Assembly (NCBI GenBank): GCA_020536535.1
Contig: JAHLWZ010000171.1
Span: 4,584-68,583 of the forward strand
Origin: Pelomyxa schiedti
Taxonomy: Eukaryota > Evosea > Pelobiontida > Pelomyxidae
Length of the DNA: 64,000 nucleotides
Direction: 5' to 3'
Shown here: piece after piece, positions 1 to 12,600 of the stretch
Position numbering within the stretch: position 1 is the first letter of the stretch
How the letters are laid out: each line of letters starts with the position of its first letter
Program-made: the position numbers and the translations under genes
Notes under the pieces: generated by a model
Database searches by the model: none
The model's input: only the letters and a program-made list of their open reading frames with translations
What the model was told of the DNA's origin: nothing

Positions 1-451
1 TGGTGTGTGTTATGTGAATGGAGATGGTGTTGACAAAGACAGTCACAAGGCAGTTTCACTTTATCAGAGGGCTGCTGATGCTGGGAATGCCAGAGCAATG
101 TTCACCCTTGGTGTGTGTTATGTGAATGGAGATGGTGTTGACAAAGACATTCACAAGGCAGTTTCACTTTATCAGAGGGCTGCTGATGCTGGGAATGTCA
201 TGGCAATGTTCTACCTTGGTGTGTGTTATGCGAATGGAGATGGTGTTGACAAAGACATTCACAAGGCAGTTTCACTTTATCAGAGGGCTGCTGATGCTGG
301 GGATGCCAAAGCAATGTGCAGCCTTGGTTTGTGTTATTGGTATGGTAATGGTGTTGAAAAGGACATTCAGAGGGCTGTGTTACTACTTGAGAGGGCAGCA
401 CAGCTGGGTGATGCTGGAGCACCTGCCATACTGGGAGTACTGCAATCATGA
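1..451 (+). CDS. Sel1-repeat protein, C-terminal part (5' end cut by window)
   Basis: The frame is open from the first bases to a TGA at 449-451, giving about 149 residues of a protein that begins outside the window. It consists of four Sel1-like repeats of 36 residues. Each carries the signature of a YxxGxGV turn, a KAVxLYQRAA helix and an AMxxLGxCY helix. Sel1 repeats are TPR-like helical hairpins used as scaffolds in protein complexes, for example in ER-associated degradation and signalling. The last repeat is more diverged and caps the array, followed by a short tail. No membrane segment or other domain is seen in the visible part. The family is clear; the specific partner is not. Confidence 0.85.
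   Translation, partial: GVCYVNGDGVDKDSHKAVSLYQRAADAGNARAMFTLGVCYVNGDGVDKDIHKAVSLYQRAADAGNVMAMFYLGVCYANGDGVDKDIHKAVSLYQRAADAGDAKAMCSLGLCYWYGNGVEKDIQRAVLLLERAAQLGDAGAPAILGVLQS
2..340 (+). repeat. Tandem 108-bp DNA repeat within the Sel1 gene
   Basis: Units begin at 2, 110 and 218 with the same sequence start, and a diverged fourth begins at 326. The first three are nearly identical at the nucleotide level, including silent positions, so they arose by recent duplication or are kept alike by gene conversion. Each unit encodes exactly one 36-residue Sel1 repeat. Confidence 0.9.
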
Positions 452-602
452 TGTTTTGGTGAATACCTGGGGGGCAAGTCAAATGGTTGCATAAACAAAC
501 ACAGACCACCAATCCTGGTCCAATCTCCCAATTCGAACAGGGAAAAAAATTCTTGGAATGTTTCTAATTTTAGTTTTTGTCAAACGAATTGAGTTTTGTC
601 AC

Positions 603-2441
603 ATGTCTGCAATGGCGACGAGGGAGTTCGACCAACGTGTGGCACGAGCCGGCGCCGAGGCCACGTGTGACTGCACTGCCGTCATGGACGCCCTGTGCTG
701 TGACTTCCCTACTCCCCAGCACCGCAGCGACGTCGCGGCGCTGAGGCAAGTGCTGTGCGACAGGCTGATGGAGGCACCCGACGGCTTCGCCATCGCGCCA
801 AAGCTGCTCGAGGGTCTGTGCTACTCAGTGACCTGCTCCACCCGCGAATCCAACGGCACTCTCGGTCCCAGTTCCACTGGCGCCACGGCTTCGGCTGCGG
901 CAGAGGGAAACACCGACGGGCGGGAGAAGGGCCCGGAGGGGGACATTATGGGAGGGGGGTGCGGATGGGGTGCTACGAACTGCGCAACCGGGCAAGACTA
1001 CGAAGAGTTATGGGCCGTTTTGTTCCGGTTTGCCGCCAAATTGCTTAATTCCCCTCGAGAAGTCATGGTTCATTGTCTGCGGAACTATAACATTATGTCA
1101 GATGCACCACCACCACCAGCTACAAGCACACTTGAGGTACCTCCCATAACTCAGCCACAGCCACAGCAGCCAGCTTCATCGGCTATCCCCGGGCCACCAC
1201 CTATTGAGCCAAGTAGTGGTCTTGAGGACGAGCACTTTGAACCTTTTGACACTGATTCTGACTTGCTGGATGTAACTCGGTGGGAACTTCCTGGACCTAC
1301 TCTGGAGCAGAAATTAAGACATCTCATTGGAAGTCTCTGCCAGCAAGTGCACGTAAGACCTGCTGTGTGGGAGGCATGCGGGATGTCTGCCCAAGTTTTG
1401 GAGCTAGTCACTGTTCTTTTAACATGCGATATGCAACTGCAGGTTTGCTTTTCCTTGTTGAGGGTGAGCTTACCATTCCTAGGTTTTGATACCACAACTT
1501 GTCTTTATGTTACGCGACCACATGATGGACAACGAAGAGTCCATCCCTTCTCTCCTTAAAGCTATTGTGAACACCCTGTGTGGCTCTTCCGCTGAAATAC
1601 TTGCGGAACTTGTACAACATAACCAGACACCTCTTGTCATGGCGCTCTTGCTCTCTTTAGCCAGCAGTAAACTCGGCCGTTCTTCTGTGGATGCCATTCT
1701 GCAGGTATTCAATTAATCATTTCACTGCACCACTCACGTTCACAAGTATTTACCCCTGGCAGGGGGTAGACTTGATTTTTTGGTGTCCAGGGCTGAAGGT
1801 GAAATGAGTGCTGCTGAAGTTGGAGTTGTGTGTGAGTTTATTCGGTCTCTATCGCGCCAACCTCATGACCTTTCCAGGTTAGACACCAAAAGATAATAGA
1901 AGGCCATTAACATTCTAAATCTAGGGAAATTCTCCAATCTGGAGCTTTCAGAAGCTTGCTCTGTGCATATATAGATTTTGCTCACCCAAGGTTCCACAAC
2001 GCTGCACAGCCGGCACTCCTCGATTTATGCACTATCAGCGATGTTTTCAAGTCTTTTGTGCTACGCGTGGATGAACTCCGGGCCGCATGCAGTGACGTGG
2101 AGTTTCCCCACCGACATCCGGTTGACGCATGTGTGTGGGCCGCATTGGGTTGCGCACCTCAGCACTGCTTAACAAGTACAACCTTGAGTGCACTTACTCC
2201 GCCGGCCTGTATAATGGTATTGGAGCTTATAGCAAATACTCACACAAAACCGGACTGGGTGACTGCGGAGCTACAGAAATACTCAAAATCACTACCACGC
2301 AAACTTCCTGGAGTTGCCCATGAGGAAGGAGAAGAGAGTGGAACCACAGATGATGAACCACAAAGAGAAAAGCAGGAAGCCTCCACCAACAAAATCCACA
2401 CCCTCCTTAAAAGAATCCTATTTGCATCAAAATCTGACTGA
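603..2441 (+). CDS. HEAT/armadillo-like helical repeat protein of unknown function
   Basis: Four exons splice cleanly: 603-1442, 1483-1704, 1747-1877 and 1925-2441. The introns are 40-47 nt and phases match, giving about 569 residues. The start is an ATG inside a longer open frame. Residues 1-200 are partly low-complexity and acidic (Gly/Glu-rich, then Pro/Gln-rich). From about residue 235 onward the protein is a run of amphipathic helices with Leu-rich HEAT/ARM-like spacing. The last 60 residues are charged (Glu/Lys). I considered a PP6-regulatory SAPS domain but cannot align its hallmarks. There is no enzyme motif. It follows the Sel1 gene on the same strand. Confidence 0.6.
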
Positions 2442-2520
2442 CAGGGAGGAATGAAGGCTCCCTTTAACACACGTAGTAGAAGAACGTCTTGTCACATACA
2501 TACACAAAACATTCTTTAAA

Positions 2521-4453
2521 TTAAGAATCTTCTGTTAGTGCATGTAGGTCAGGGGTGAGTTTAAAGTGGGCAACAATCCACATAGTGCAGTCGTGGCTTA
2601 GGTCAATCCTCTTTGGGAACTGGGGGCGATAACTCAGGAGAGACCTGCCAAGTGCACGAGATTCCTCAGAGGTCATCCCCCGACTGTCAACAAACCACCC
2701 CACATCTTCCTTTGGAACAACAGGATCATCCATACACTCTGATACAATGTGGGCAAAGGTTTCCCAGCTGATCTCAGAGACAGAGAAAAAACTGAGCTCA
2801 CACAGCACTCTTATGAGGGCAACGTCCTGCTGGGAGATTGCAAGATGAAAGCAATGACGCCGGTTGTGGTTATCCAGATTCATGGCGGTGTTGAACCTCG
2901 TGAGGAGGCACCGAGCCACTTTGGCAGGAGCTATTTTTGCACCATATGAAGAAGAGAGGAACGCGGGGATCAGCGCCCAGATGGATTCCCTGCGTTTGCT
3001 CAGAGCGAGATCGGTGCCGTAATTGTCAAATATGAAGTTGACACAATCAATATTTCCGGCCATGCAAGCACTTTGAACCAGGTCACTATTTATAAGATCT
3101 TCTTTAGTCAGCTCAAACTTAGTTATGATCCATTGCGCTCCAGTACTGGACGAGCATGCATCCTTTAACGGCCAGTAACCGCGGTCTCTAAAATCGGAAA
3201 CAGTGAACCCTATGGTCTCAAGCCATGGCCACAGTTTCTCAATCCCAGACTTTGCACATTCTGATAATATCACATCAGTCTTTTTAACTTCCAGCACTCT
3301 CCCAAAATATTCCAGAGCTTCTAAGTTGGTGTTTCTGAAACAGTGTATCAGCAGGTCGGGCCCTGACATTCTGTGGCGTAGATCAACAGCTGTGATAGAA
3401 AAATGACTCCTCACGAATTCCAAACAAGTAATGATCGAAGCTAATGACGGGGTCCACGGTTTTGAGCATTCCATACATACTTCGTACATAGTTTCAACAA
3501 CGTCCCGCTTAGTGAACCTGTTACAATAGTTCGTCACAAGATACGTGCAAAATTCGATGTTTCCACTTTGGATTGAATGTTTCATGACCTGTCAGCTGAG
3601 TGTTGAAAAGGTTTGAAATGCACCACACCTGTGAGCTAACAATGTCCCATGGCTTAATTGCAGCAGATATCAGAGATTTGGAAATGATCCATTCAGCAAG
3701 AGTGGAGTCACCCCTCTTAGCGTTGTAACTGGCACATAACAGTGCCGCCTTAGCCCAGCCGTATCGTTTGTCTGTGTTCAGTACCTCTTCTATGAGAAAT
3801 GGTGGTGACAATAGCATTCTAACGCATTCTCTGGTGGCCTCTTCAAGAAACATAGCTCTGGACCAATTGTTTTCAGGTAGTGCAACGACTGTTTTCCCAA
3901 TTCGTACTATAGTGTTGCATGCTGCAATGTCCCCGACATGGCAAGCAGTTCCAAAGAAGCTATCCATAGCCTACAAGAAAAAAACTATTGTTTGTTTTTC
4001 ATCCAAAGCAGTTGAAACAGTACCTGCAAATACAAGGAACGCACCTCGGCATTTGGTGGGCCACATGCCTCTAATAAATAAAGGCCTACTCGTGGAGCAA
4101 GGTATTGAGCACAGAACCTTGCTGCTTCTACCAGGATAGAAGCCTCTCGATATAAGCCCTGCAAGTACTTGGCTACAAATGGTGTCAGCGGGAAAAAGGC
4201 TTCCGCCAGAACAACCAGCTGGTCCTTGGTTACAGCGACAAACAAAAAAAAAAAACACATGGGTTTATACCTCTCTGACAGAAAACTTCCAATTGGGGAT
4301 AATGACAGTCCTCAACACAGAACTAATTCTCAAACACTCGCTCTTACTACTGCTCATCACGTTCGACGTATTAACACCAATAACAGTAACGAAATTCTCG
4401 CAAATAATTCTTCTTTTTGTTGATGATTTTGGTGCCGTCGTTAGAACAGCCAT
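2521..4453 (-). CDS. Ankyrin-like helical repeat protein
   Basis: Reading the minus strand, exons 4453-4271, 4224-4024, 3970-3629 and 3588-2521 join in phase 0 with introns of 40-54 nt, giving about 597 residues. The body is a long series of paired helices with ankyrin-like spacing, with recurring patterns such as ACxxGDIxxC, SACMAGNIDCVNFI and CFHLAISQQDVALIRVL. The repeats are degenerate and lack the classic TPLH motif. No catalytic or transmembrane segment is seen. Divergent ankyrin proteins like this form large families in many amoebae. The first exon may not be the true start, because the frame directly upstream (4454-4921) may be a further 5' exon. Confidence 0.6.
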
Positions 4454-4921
4454 TTACAGGTTTGTGTATTTGTTGTGTGGGGCCGTTGGTGTTGGTGTTG
4501 TTCTTGTTATGGAATTGGCGTTGATTGGAGCCGGTGGTGTGGTGAGCGGGGGCAGATCCCTGAATGATGAACCCGGGCCAACCTGCTTGGTGACTGTGAA
4601 AATCCTCCCAGCCTCGGTGGGTACAGCTGGTTGTGGCTGGGTTTGCAAGGGGTCAGAGGACTTTCTCTTGTGCTTCTCTGACGACAGCCGGAACCACTTG
4701 AACCGGGGCGTTGGCCCGCCGGCTGCGGCTCCACTCTCAGGATCTTCTGTTGTTGCATGTTGCTGAGGGATTGGCGTTGGTTGTGATGAGATCGATGATG
4801 CTGTTGAGGGTGGAGATGTTGATGAGGATGATAGCTTGGGTTTAGAGGGTTGCTCTGGGTTCACCGATTCTTGGTTGAGAATGGTTGATGTGCGCTTGAT
4901 GGGAACTTGCAGTGCACCCAT
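4454..4921 (-). CDS. Probable 5' exon of the ankyrin-like gene (low-complexity N-terminus)
   Basis: An open frame begins with an ATG at 4921 and runs 155 codons to a stop directly abutting the ankyrin-like gene on the same strand. The sequence is Ser/Pro/Thr-rich with a short basic patch around the motif KHKRKSSD, typical of a disordered N-terminal tail. The stop overlaps a plausible donor (CT followed by GTAAAT). One acceptor about 110 nt downstream would keep the frame into the next exon. Alternatively it is a separate small protein. A transcript is needed to choose. Confidence 0.4.
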   Translation of the reverse strand: MGALQVPIKRTSTILNQESVNPEQPSKPKLSSSSTSPPSTASSISSQPTPIPQQHATTEDPESGAAAGGPTPRFKWFRLSSEKHKRKSSDPLQTQPQPAVPTEAGRIFTVTKQVGPGSSFRDLPPLTTPPAPINANSITRTTPTPTAPHNKYTNL

Positions 4922-4937
4922 GTTGATACCGGCCTCT

Positions 4938-7689
4938 TCATCTTTCTGCTGTCATTGGGTTGGTGTTATATGAGAGAGGGAGAAATACTGTTGTGTCAAC
5001 AGTCAGATGAGAAACACTCTCCCCGGCACTAATTAACCTTTCTTTTACCACGCGCTCTGTATAACACGTGAGACGGAGAAGGGAAAAAAAAGCACTAAGA
5101 AGGAAAGCAACCTGCGTGAATAATTTGTTCCCCTTCGTCGATTTGGGTTTCGTCATAATCATCATAGACATAACGAGTAAGTCTTTTGCAGGGCATGAGC
5201 CTTACAATTCGTGGCCCAATATCGAATGCACAAATCAAACATAGTGGAACAAGCATCCATGGTATGTTGTTCAAAAATTTGTCACCTCCAAAGAAAGGGA
5301 CATCACTCATGTAGCTCATCACCTGCAACTTATTTAGAATGGAGGTGCTAGGAACTAAATTTACCTCCTCAAAAGCAGTGTCATGGAATTTAATTACATA
5401 TAGAAAATTGAATGCAAGCGGGGGGCCAAGGCGGCACAAGTACCTAGCCTAATGAGATTTTGAGAAAGTTGGAGACTTTTACACACGCGGCACTAAACAT
5501 AATGCTGTTTGCACTTGAAAGTTGATTTGGTATCAACCGATAATAGTTGAAAAACCGAAGCGCAAAGAAAGCTGAGTAAGTAGCAATAATTAAGTAGAAA
5601 AGAGGCCCGATAAGTACAACCTAAGAGAGGATTAATACCAGAAAGCGAAGAAGGAACTACGATGAGTAAAATACTACTAAGTCGAACCACTTCAGGTCGA
5701 ATCATCAGAGCAAACACACTCAGAGTGGGGTCATCCCATCTGAATGTAACCTCACTGAAAACGACAATACACGAAAGAAGGGCCAAAATAACTCCTGCAA
5801 CTTGCAGTGTGCGCGGTTTGACATAGCAACACCACATGTACTCTAGAAAATGTGAAAATTAGGTGTAAAAGCAATCTCGCTCGAATACCGCACCCATTAC
5901 TGCAAGGAAACGGGGAAACTTTGAACGGAAACTCCAGCGTATTTCACTACACTAACATCATTTGTTAAAAAGGAAGTTCAGGCATACTGTTCAGGCCTGC
6001 CTTTACTATTAAGGATATCTTCCAAATAAAATGCAGTCTCAAGTATTTGATTGTATAATCTAGTTTACGTTAGTCGTGCACTGCCCAATTACTGATATTA
6101 CGACATACGCTTGAGATTGGGTCGACAAGTGTTGGTATTCCATCAAATTGTGGTGAAGTTTTACAACTGTTGAATAAGAAATGTGACTATCTCCCTCTGG
6201 CCTTACTTGCATATACTCAGCAGGGCACTAGTTTGTTTCTTTGTGAGCAAGAGTTGTATTCAACTTTGTTATCACAACCTTTTTTACAATGATATTGACA
6301 TAGTCTCGTAATGGATCTAGTTCTTCAAGTGTTTCGTCATACTTCTTGATTTGCTAGTGGGAGGGTTAAGTTGTGAGTGTGTCACATGAGGTTTTCCCTT
6401 GTACCTGCAGGGTTTTCGCATATTGTTCTCTATAGCTAAGTGCATCACGGTGAAGATTTACAGCGTGGAACTGGCAGTATCTTAATCTTGTTTCCAATTT
6501 GCCTCTGTAAATTGTGGGTCCCATGTGTCAAGAATGGTAGTGATTATGGGTGCTTTTTAAGTCACGACACACCCACTTGCGCCAAAGTTTGCGAGGAAGT
6601 AATACAAGTCCATAGCTGAGTAGTAGTAGATACAGAATAAGACCATAAGCATTGCTGCATGACATGGCTACTCCAAACCAGTTTCTAAACTAACCATTAC
6701 AAAATAGCTACTATATTTGTTATTTTCGTTACCCATCTCGACTGAGGGCTATGAAGATAATTAAAAATATGCCTAGAACTGCTCCACCTACAACATAGAA
6801 CAGAATATTCTCCTTGATAGCTGTTCGTAATTTCGCAAAAAAAGAGAATTCTCCCACAGTACTGTACGATTGCATTACCGGGAAAACAAACCTAATAAAA
6901 TGAGTGTGAAAGCCAGAAAGAGTGAGAAGAAACCAGCAAAGGATAAATGTAGTCCAGTACAATAAGTTCCAGCATACAACCAATACCTCTTTTCTCATAT
7001 AAAGAAGATCAAAGCAAGGTGAATGTTCTTTGTCATCGCTACTTTCAGAAGTACCGCTAGGACTGCTTGAATGTGAACTTGACTTAGAAACGCTGGTACT
7101 AATGCTACCACTGGTGCTAGTACTCGTACTTGTAGATGAACTGTAGCTACTGCTGGTACTGATGCTGTTGCTAGTACTAGGACTTGAACTGTAACTTGTA
7201 CTGGAGCTTCCAGAGAGGCTGGTGCTTAAAGGTTCATAGGAATCAGTACTAGTTTCCATCAATTCATCGCAGGTAGTAGCTTTCTCCGCACTGGTACTGG
7301 ATAGGTTATTTTCCGCCAAGCAAGTCTCATATGATGTCTATGAATTAAAAAAGGAAGAAGAAATTAGCTCACTATGTTTACATAGAAGTGTGATGTACAC
7401 TAGAGATATCTATTGGAAGCATAACAGCAATCCCCATTGCAAGGAACCACCCCAAGAAAGTCAACCAAAAGGCATATCCTGGTGTTCTCTTCCATGCAAC
7501 GTATCTGAGTTGCCAACCCAACGAAACCCATAAGTAACCCCACACTGTAGAGAAGAGAATCCAAATGGCGAATTCACAAGCACCACAAAGCAATAAAATG
7601 CCGGGCACCACACACCTTCTGAGAAGAAAGAAGACAAAGACACCCAGAGCCCCCAGTTCGAAAAACACAAGCCACCACAGCGACACCAT
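4938..7689 (-). CDS. LMBR1-domain (LMBRD2-like) multi-pass membrane protein
   Basis: Exons on the minus strand give the whole LMBR1 fold. The N-terminal membrane helices end in a motif like the family's FxLPxD (about 7400-7440). A long Ser/Thr-rich loop (7070-7310) follows. The next exon matches the family's W-x-YW, PxMQSY and KLRTAI blocks (6729-7020). A short exon reads NAYGLILYLLLLSYGL then LPRKLW (about 6560-6670), the diagnostic NxxGLxLxxxLLxYGLxxxPRxLW motif. A coiled-coil segment and further helices follow, with RPxxLxVxGVxLALLS at 5740-5820 and VPFFGxxFLNxxPxMLVPLCL near 5220-5320. The end is a cytoplasmic tail whose last splice (HAG to ER) is in phase. The start at 7687-7689 is chosen because the first membrane helix follows at once. 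LMBRD2-type proteins act in plasma-membrane receptor signalling. Middle exons (5840-6500) are only partly resolved. Confidence 0.8.
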
Positions 7690-7949
7690 CCTCGCTCCTC
7701 CCGCCACGGACACCCAGAGGCCCCGATGATTTCTGTGCGTTTCGGGCACGAAACCCCAAAGATCAGATAAGTCGGGTTCCAGGAAAGTACTTTTCCCAGC
7801 GCTGAGGATTCCGCAGCAAAGAATTCTTCGGATGCCAATTCTATGTGCATAACGTGCACATCGCCCTTGAACGGTGATTGCACAAACTGCAATCACCTAG
7901 GAGCAGAACTTCCATTCAGTGCCCCTCGGTCACTTCTCGGTTTCCCACA

Positions 7950-9103
7950 ATGAGTAGTTACGTGGAGGAGGCGTTGTCGTCGTGCCGAGTTGGAGCCACT
8001 ACTCGAGAGCAGCTTGGTGTGTTTTTGTCCGGGCACCGCGGGGGCCTCAGCCCCGACGTGGTCTACACCGACCCCGCTGCCTTCTCAGCCTTCTGCTCGG
8101 GCGGCGGCAACGTGCCCCTCTACGACAACGTAAGCAGCGCTCTGGCAGCTGAGATTTCGGCGTGCATTGCTGCGGCCACAACGACGGCCACGGGTGTCCC
8201 ACAATCTAGAGTCGTTAGGGTGTTGGACGTTGGGGCCGGGCTTGGGGACGCACTGGTGCCTGCGTTGGAGAAATTGAGACTGAGCGACGAGGGAAAAGCT
8301 GGTGTGTGCGTCGATCTGGTGGAGCCGATTGCCAAGTCGCTGGACTCGTGCTGTGAGGGAGTGTCAAGGTTTTGCCATTGCGGGAGAAAGTTCTGCGGAA
8401 CAGCACAGGCGTTCATGGAGTCCTGCAAAAACGAGGTTTGTGTAGGGGAAGAGGATTATGGGACGACGCACAGGGGAGAAATCAGCGAGTGCATACTTCG
8501 CTGTATTTTGCCACTAATATTTTGAAATAGCTACTTTTTTTGTATGAAGATGAAAACTAAATAAATACCAATTTTAATCACTTACGGTTTTCAAGAGCAT
8601 TTCATATGACATTGTAATATCTTCCTTTGCTATGCAACATGTACCGCCACATGAGAGACCGGCACTGTTTGAATGGCTCAGGGGCATTTCAAAAACTTTT
8701 TGCCTTGTGGAATTTGATGTAACTCTGCCACAGAATATTCACGATCGGCAACAAGTTCTTTTTGGTATCATGTTGTTCTCTATTCCCGCAAGTTTCATTT
8801 TTTTTACAGACAAATATGAAATGGGTCTACAGGAATACCGGGGGGCTCCTTCTTTTAGTTTAGTCTCTCAGGTATCACTTCTTGAATGAGTACTAGTCCC
8901 TCACCTGATTTTGCTTGCAGGGTTTTTTGATGCCCATGCTGGTCAGTGTGCTATCACCAGATAAGACCCATATTTCCTATGAACAAAGCACAAACCTATG
9001 GGTGACTGCACTTGGCAGTGCGGGCTTTTCCAACATCACAACACGTCATATCTACAACTACTGGTGGGCCCCCTGTTGTCTTGTTAAAGCCACAAACAAC
9101 TGA
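7950..9103 (+). CDS. Class I SAM-dependent methyltransferase
   Basis: Exons 7950-8435, 8596-8871 and 8921-9103 join in phase 0 and give 314 residues. Residues 88-98 carry the SAM-binding motif I (VLDVGAGLGDA), followed by an acidic strand end (VDLVEP) expected to hold the ribose. After the first intron the motif SYDIVISSFAMQHVP is the post-motif II region typical of small-molecule and protein N-methyltransferases. The C-terminus ends in an aromatic strand (HIYNYWWAPCCLVKA). The substrate is not evident. The first donor is GTTTGT, showing that the spliceosome here tolerates weak donors. The gene is transcribed divergently from the LMBR1-domain gene, with start codons about 260 bp apart. Confidence 0.8.
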
Positions 9104-9310
9104 AAGACCCTACTGAGGTATATGAAAAAGACATTTTTTTTATGCTAAAACACAAAATCAAATAGGATGGTGTCTTCTACCTACACCCATTTGAATTTTA
9201 AAAAAAAAGAACTTGTGCCAAAAAGGCCTTCAAGGGAATAATTGATAGTATTGCATACAAGTATGAGTAGTAGTGTTGGTGTTACGTTGTCATCAGAGAT
9301 AGCAAGAGCC

Positions 9311-9579
9311 TCACTCAATGATCTCAACAAAGTTGGATGGGAACACGCCTGACCTGCCGCCGAGGATGCCGTTCCACCACCCGCTAGGATCTTTGCAGTC
9401 CTGCACTTGTATAATATCTCCCTCCTTGAACGACAGATCACCCTCGTTCTCGGCCTCGAAGTCGTACAGCGCCTTGACTTTGCGTGGGTCGGCCTTGTTT
9501 TCCTGCCGTACAAAAAAAACAAAAGGGGGGCGTTGTTGGTATCTTTCTATTCCAGAACTCAACAAGATACCTTGTCCAT
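9311..9579 (-). CDS. SH3-domain-only small protein (66 aa)
   Basis: Two exons, 9579-9571 (Met-Asp-Lys) and 9502-9311, are joined by a 68-nt intron with a GTATCT donor and a polypyrimidine-AG acceptor. The product is essentially one SH3 domain. It has ALYDFEAENEGDLSF (the ALYDY element with Phe for the last Tyr), the acidic RT loop, the conserved WW pair in DPSGWWNG and the ending GVFPSNFVEII. All residues of the proline-peptide groove are present, so it should bind PxxP ligands. It may be a free-standing adaptor. The alternative is that it is the last exon of a longer gene, but the next upstream coding exon (9681-9977) ends in its own stop. Confidence 0.7.
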
Positions 9580-9680
9580 CACCTCTCCGTCGAAGAGTGT
9601 TACAACTAAGTTGGTTCTCTTTCAGGGAATGAGTGACGACGGGTTTTAGGGCGATACGGATAAAAGGTTGTTTTGTATGT

Positions 9681-12600
9681 TTACGATGAGCGCCTCCACA
9701 CATCAGAGTCATTAAGAGGTGTGAAGATCTCTACAGTAACATGGGTGCCCTGGAGCATGGTGGCTAGATCTGAATTTTCTTCTGGAATTTCAGGATTAAG
9801 TCGCGAGAACCAAAAGGGAAGAACTAAATACTTGATAGTCTGAGCTTGGAAAGCACAGAACCACCCTTTATAACAGTAGCAAGAATCTTGGCATGTGCCT
9901 TGGATAGTGCTAGTGCGCCAACATCTTAAGTTTTGTTTAAATTTATTTTCCACACTGAGGGAATGAAACACCTTCACTAATGTCTAACTCACGGAGTCTA
10001 TCAACTTTGATAATGTCTATTAAAAACTTTGGGGAATCATCAAGCCTATTGCCTGGAAAAAAATGGGAAAGGAGTGAATTTGAATTTTCTCAAACCTGCA
10101 AGGCGCAGAGTGGTGATTGAACTCACTTTGAGTGTTTCAATGAGCGGCTTTAGAATCGCAGGGGCTGAAAATCCAGTTGCTACAAAATTGAGACGATAGA
10201 TACAATAAAGGGGTGAACATTGAAGGTTGAGTGCTGTGATATGTCTGTTGGTCCTTAATGCCTCCAGAAGGGATACAACACCGTCAGAGCCTATCTTATT
10301 TCCTTTTTTTTTTTTTTTTTGGGTGAGGTTGTAGAATCGCGAAATTTTGAAACCTGAAATGTCAATACTTATTGCGGAATTAAGTCGGATAGCATCAGCT
10401 ATTATAAAAGCTGAGGCACTTGTTAATTTATTACCTGTGGGCGTCAGTGATGGCTATGCGTTTTGAAGAACAACGAGAAAGGTTTAGTGTCTTCAACACA
10501 GTAGGAACAGCATCCACTTCTCCAAGTGGTTTAAGTGAACCGCCAACAATTGAGTTGTCAATTGCGAGAGAAGAAATGATATCTTCAACACCCGAAAATG
10601 ATTGCTCTGTTTCAGGTAAGAACATAAGTCAATTTGGGCAGTTTCTAGCTTCGAAATCTCGAAGCTTCATTGATGATAAATATCAGGGCTGTCATTAATA
10701 CTTGGGCATGCTTGTCCATCAGATTGTTACCTAAGGTTTTATTTTTACATTTACAATGGCTACAAGGGGAAGAATTACGCGAGCAATTTACTGTTGTCAG
10801 AGAATGGTTGGCTTTGAGAACCTCAGCAAGGTCGTTTACACAACTAAGGTCGTTTTCATAACCCTGGCTCAGGTGAGAGCAATCTAAACAACCAGTTTGA
10901 ATTTCTAGTTGAAAGATCTGAGATACCAGAAAGATTCAAATCTCTGAGTGTACGATTGACTTTAATGGCTGAACAAAATGATCTCCACATTGGCAAGGCG
11001 AGAGAGGACCCTACGGTGCATGAGTGAGGGTACTTCAATTAGGGAAGAAACCAGAGAAATCCAATCTCATTAGGGGTGGGACATTTGCTTTCAGTACGTG
11101 CAGAACTGGATTTATCCAAGTTCCTTGCAACTCAGACAACTTTATGCCCCCAGCTATGTACTTCTTAGATCCGGGAAACAATAGACGGAATTACTTTGAA
11201 AGAAAGATGTTTGGTATTGGCGGGCACGGTTCATTATCCACTGGTCTGAGCAATTGTTCCCTGAAGTAGTTGGGGGAAGGGACAACATAAAAACTGTGGT
11301 ACCAATGAAATCCACATTTTTTATTGCTGGGTTAAGTGCTAATGCTTCGGCAATAGCCTCTGCCCCACTGTCTTTGATTCTGCAAACTACAAAGGGTATC
11401 AACCAGGAATGGAAGGGAAAAGTAAAAGAGAAAAGGCCTCACAAGAAAGGTAAAGATGCTCGCTCCGAGTTATTTTCATTGCCTGCGCAATGGCTAGTGC
11501 TCCGGCATCGCCAATATTGTTTCCTTACAAATGAGTTATGAGGAACTATAAGAGAGATATCAACTTGACAAATTGACATTAATCTTCCCAGTAATTTTGA
11601 ATGTGCTTGCAAATGCCTGAGTACCAAGTGGTCCAATCTTGTTCCCTTAAAAGTTGTTAGGTTTACTTCTTTTTTCTGTTGAAAACCAGAAAGATTGAGA
11701 AACACAGTGGAGTTTGTTTCTAGAGTACGAGCAAGTGCTTGTGCTCCGACGTCCCCAATACAGTTGTCTTCACTATGTCATTCTATTTGAATGGAGACGG
11801 TGGTGAACCTGAGAGGTTAATTTCCTTCACTTTGGGATTTTGTAATAAAGTAGATGCAAGTTGTTCCGCGCCAGAATCCCCAATATCCATTTCTTGTGAA
11901 AGTAAATTGTAATAGAAAATTCGTGCCACAAAACTGGAAAGGTTGACCTTCAGAGGAATAGCCTCAAGGGTCCCATTTCCAAGATCTTGAATTTTATCCT
12001 CTTTTGTTGTTTACAAGAATGGAAAATAGTTTACAAACCTACCAAGAAGGGAATTGAGGGCGCTGAAAAAAATTCTGCTGTTCTCTGGGAACGCTTTGAG
12101 AGCAGATAGAACGACCTCGATCCCACCAAAACGGACTATCCTCGAGATATTTCCTGGAGTAGACATTAGATATCCCGTGGTGTGAGACACAGTGGAAATA
12201 GTGCCTTGGGTATGTGATAGGAATTCCAAAAACTGACATCCATGTTGACATGCTTCCAGGGAGGAATTCCCAAAGTTTTTGAGGATTGATAGAACAGCCT
12301 CAACCACTTCTTGCATAACCAGATTTTCTGTATAAGTGCCAGATGTTAAGGGCAGAAAACTAAACTACTCATCAGTAGAACTGAATATTAAACGTGGGTT
12401 ACCTTCTTCTTGGTGTGGATTACCTGACAAGAGTTAGTTAAGTAGAGAAAAATATAATACATTTCTCAATTATAGTCTTCAATACAGCACAAGATTGCAT
12501 AAATGCTGAACAAGAATAAGAGAATAGGTTCATTTTTTGTATGACTCGGCGGATAGAAGAAATAGAGTATTCAGCAATCTCTTTGTCAAAACATAAGTGA

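Noticed and set aside
603-2441. SAPS-domain (PP6 regulatory subunit) assignment
   Set aside because: Helical-repeat character fits, but none of the hallmark SAPS motifs could be aligned, so it is left unnamed.
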